From NCBI GenBank assembly GCA_017541565.1, contig JAFXYU010000302.1, positions 1 to 15,356 of the forward strand: a stretch of DNA of 15,356 nucleotides, written 5' to 3'. Origin of the DNA: a bacterium. Lineage in GTDB: Bacteria > Cyanobacteriota > Vampirovibrionia > Gastranaerophilales > Gastranaerophilaceae. Position numbers and translations under genes: made by a program. Below, piece by piece: positions 14,252-15,356 of this stretch (the first letter of the stretch is position 1; every line of letters starts with the position of its first letter). The notes below the pieces were generated by a model. That model saw only the letters and a program-made list of their open reading frames with translations. It made no database searches and was not told the origin of the DNA.

Positions 14252-15226
14252 ATGGCGCTATTTAATAAATATTTTCAATTAGGTTTTCTGCACGGAATAA
14301 ACAGTTGGTTTACTCCGACATTTGCGTTTTGTAATCCTGTAAGAAGTTGGGGGATGTTCAATTATATTAATGTATTTAGTTGTTTAAATATGATGAATTG
14401 CAGCAACAATTACAGTTATAATCTGCCGGAAACACCTGCATTCAATTTAACAAATGATGCTCCTCCAATACTTAACAGAGAAACTTTCAAAGTGGATAAT
14501 TCTGTTTGGAATAACTATAAATTTGATTTCTCTCAAGTAACTAAAAATAATAATTTTGACAGATTTGATTTTTCAAACTTAAAAAATACCGAAAAAGACG
14601 AAGCACCATCAGGCTCAACCGATACAGAAAGAGCGACTTCAACAGAAAGCAACAAAAACAACAACTCAGACGGAACAATAGTGAAGAAGAATGTATCATA
14701 CGGTAATGCTAATGCAAAATTCGGCGACAGAAATAAACATTCGAAAGAAGTTACAGGTACTGTTAATCACAAGTACGTTAATAAATCCAAAGCACAAGCA
14801 GAAGCAATGGCTAAAAAAGACGAGAATCTTGAGGATTTAAGAGTAACATCAAAAAATTATGACGGATGGAAACTAAACCCCGGAACATTCAATCACGATA
14901 TTACATTTGCCAAAAAGGGAGTCAGTGCAGTACTTCAAAAAGCATCCGAAATGACAGGATATAAATTTATAATTAACTCCGCTCTTGGAACAGGAGAAGG
15001 AGTTTCTCCGCATGTAGTTGGCACCGGATATACAAGCCATCACAATGCGGAAAACCCGAAACTCGACATAAGTTTAACCGTGTATGATAAAAACGGTAAT
15101 ACAAAAAAATTAAATGCACATGAAATGGCAAGGATTTTATGGAATACCGGTTTATTCTGCCACATACTGGAAGAACCGAAAACAAACCACCTTGATGTAC
15201 AAATTGATCCGGCTGTTCTCACATAG
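14252..15226 (+). CDS. Protein with C-terminal peptidase M15-like (DD-peptidase-type) domain
   Basis: This 324-aa protein has three zones. Residues 1-60 are aromatic and Asn-rich with three Cys (C27, C44, C50) and no signal peptide. Residues 60-200 are low-complexity (Asn, Ser, Lys, Thr). The C-terminal ~115 residues are folded. There, GYTSHHNAENPKLDISL (259-275) followed by EEPKTNHLDVQI (307-318) resembles the zinc-site layout of M15 / hedgehog-like DD-peptidases: H263 or H264, D272, then H313 (HxD near a Glu). These enzymes cut D-Ala-containing peptide bonds in peptidoglycan. The spacing between the first His and Asp is slightly longer than in the common 'SxHxxGxAxD' motif, so assignment is tentative. 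It is not in the flagellar operon proper but lies 80 nt downstream on the same strand. A cell-wall-opening role for flagellum building is a speculative link. The convergent gene ends 10 nt beyond its stop. Confidence 0.6.
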   Translation: MALFNKYFQLGFLHGINSWFTPTFAFCNPVRSWGMFNYINVFSCLNMMNCSNNYSYNLPETPAFNLTNDAPPILNRETFKVDNSVWNNYKFDFSQVTKNNNFDRFDFSNLKNTEKDEAPSGSTDTERATSTESNKNNNSDGTIVKKNVSYGNANAKFGDRNKHSKEVTGTVNHKYVNKSKAQAEAMAKKDENLEDLRVTSKNYDGWKLNPGTFNHDITFAKKGVSAVLQKASEMTGYKFIINSALGTGEGVSPHVVGTGYTSHHNAENPKLDISLTVYDKNGNTKKLNAHEMARILWNTGLFCHILEEPKTNHLDVQIDPAVLT

Positions 15227-15236
15227 TTAGTACAAA

Positions 15237-15356
15237 CTACCAGTCCTCCGAGCCGTATTCGTTATATTTTTCGATAAATCGTTGGTGTTTTTGGATTATT
15301 TTGATAAGTCCGTTACGCTCAAATTTATTGGAAATAGTGTTTACAAGAATATTATA
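15237..15356 (-). CDS. 3' end of a convergent gene of unknown function
   Basis: On the minus strand a frame is open from the window edge for 39 codons and ends in GSEDW followed by TAG. The peptide is hydrophilic and helical-looking (IIQKHQRFIEKYNEYG), with codon use like its neighbours, and no other frame is open across this stretch. The gene begins beyond the window. No family can be assigned from so short a tail. Confidence 0.5.
   Translation of the reverse strand, partial: YNILVNTISNKFERNGLIKIIQKHQRFIEKYNEYGSEDW

Overview
This AT-rich 15.4 kb window carries compact, mostly operonic bacterial genes. No whole genome was searched. My best guess for the source is a gut-type, flagellated member of the non-photosynthetic cyanobacterial class Vampirovibrionia/Melainabacteria (order Gastranaerophilales). 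The main pointer is the 456-aa protein at 4853-6223. It starts MRVLPISF, then has an ADTISFG segment and a NAEPLRKLMKIGAPNLYG segment, a pattern I associate with lineage-specific proteins of that group. The low GC and the SecD/SecF, FliL/FliM/FliN and GGDEF genes fit but are not diagnostic.

Layout. Positions 1-1861 (+): the 3' end of a TPR protein overlaps a two-GAF-like GGDEF diguanylate cyclase by one base. Positions 1863-4803 (-): a tight operon read leftward. It encodes a secreted ADP-ribosyltransferase-fold protein, a CrcB/Fluc fluoride channel, an Fmt-like formyltransferase and an endonuclease IV-like TIM-barrel protein. Positions 4853-6223 (-): a lineage-specific protein with a C-terminal HNH-like motif. 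A strong bidirectional-looking hairpin terminator (6285-6320) separates it from secD-secF (6327-8657, -), the proton-driven accessory subunits of the Sec translocase. Positions 8772-10978 (-): thrC-proB, amino-acid biosynthesis genes 2 nt apart. A divergent 171-bp control region (10979-11149) has a good sigma-70-type promoter. It drives fliL-fliM-fliN (11150-13347, +), the stator-associated protein and the C-ring switch of the flagellar motor. These are followed by a truncated, degenerate PurD-like ATP-grasp protein. Positions 14252-15226 (+): a separate gene with a C-terminal M15-peptidase-like motif set. The last 120 bases hold the 3' end of a convergent minus-strand gene.

The most noteworthy items are: (1) the signal-peptide-bearing ADP-ribosyltransferase with an R/STS/E active-site set, whose reading frame runs about 120 nt into crcB and may be frameshifted or stop-less; (2) a PurD-like probable pseudoenzyme locked into a flagellar switch operon; (3) a CrcB whose two 'Phe-box' phenylalanines are both leucine; (4) a FliM without a visible N-terminal CheY-binding motif; (5) the HNH-like protein and the M15-like protein, whose N-termini look lineage-specific.

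No tRNA, rRNA, CRISPR array, IS element or transposase was seen, and no gene-free gap exceeds 171 bases.
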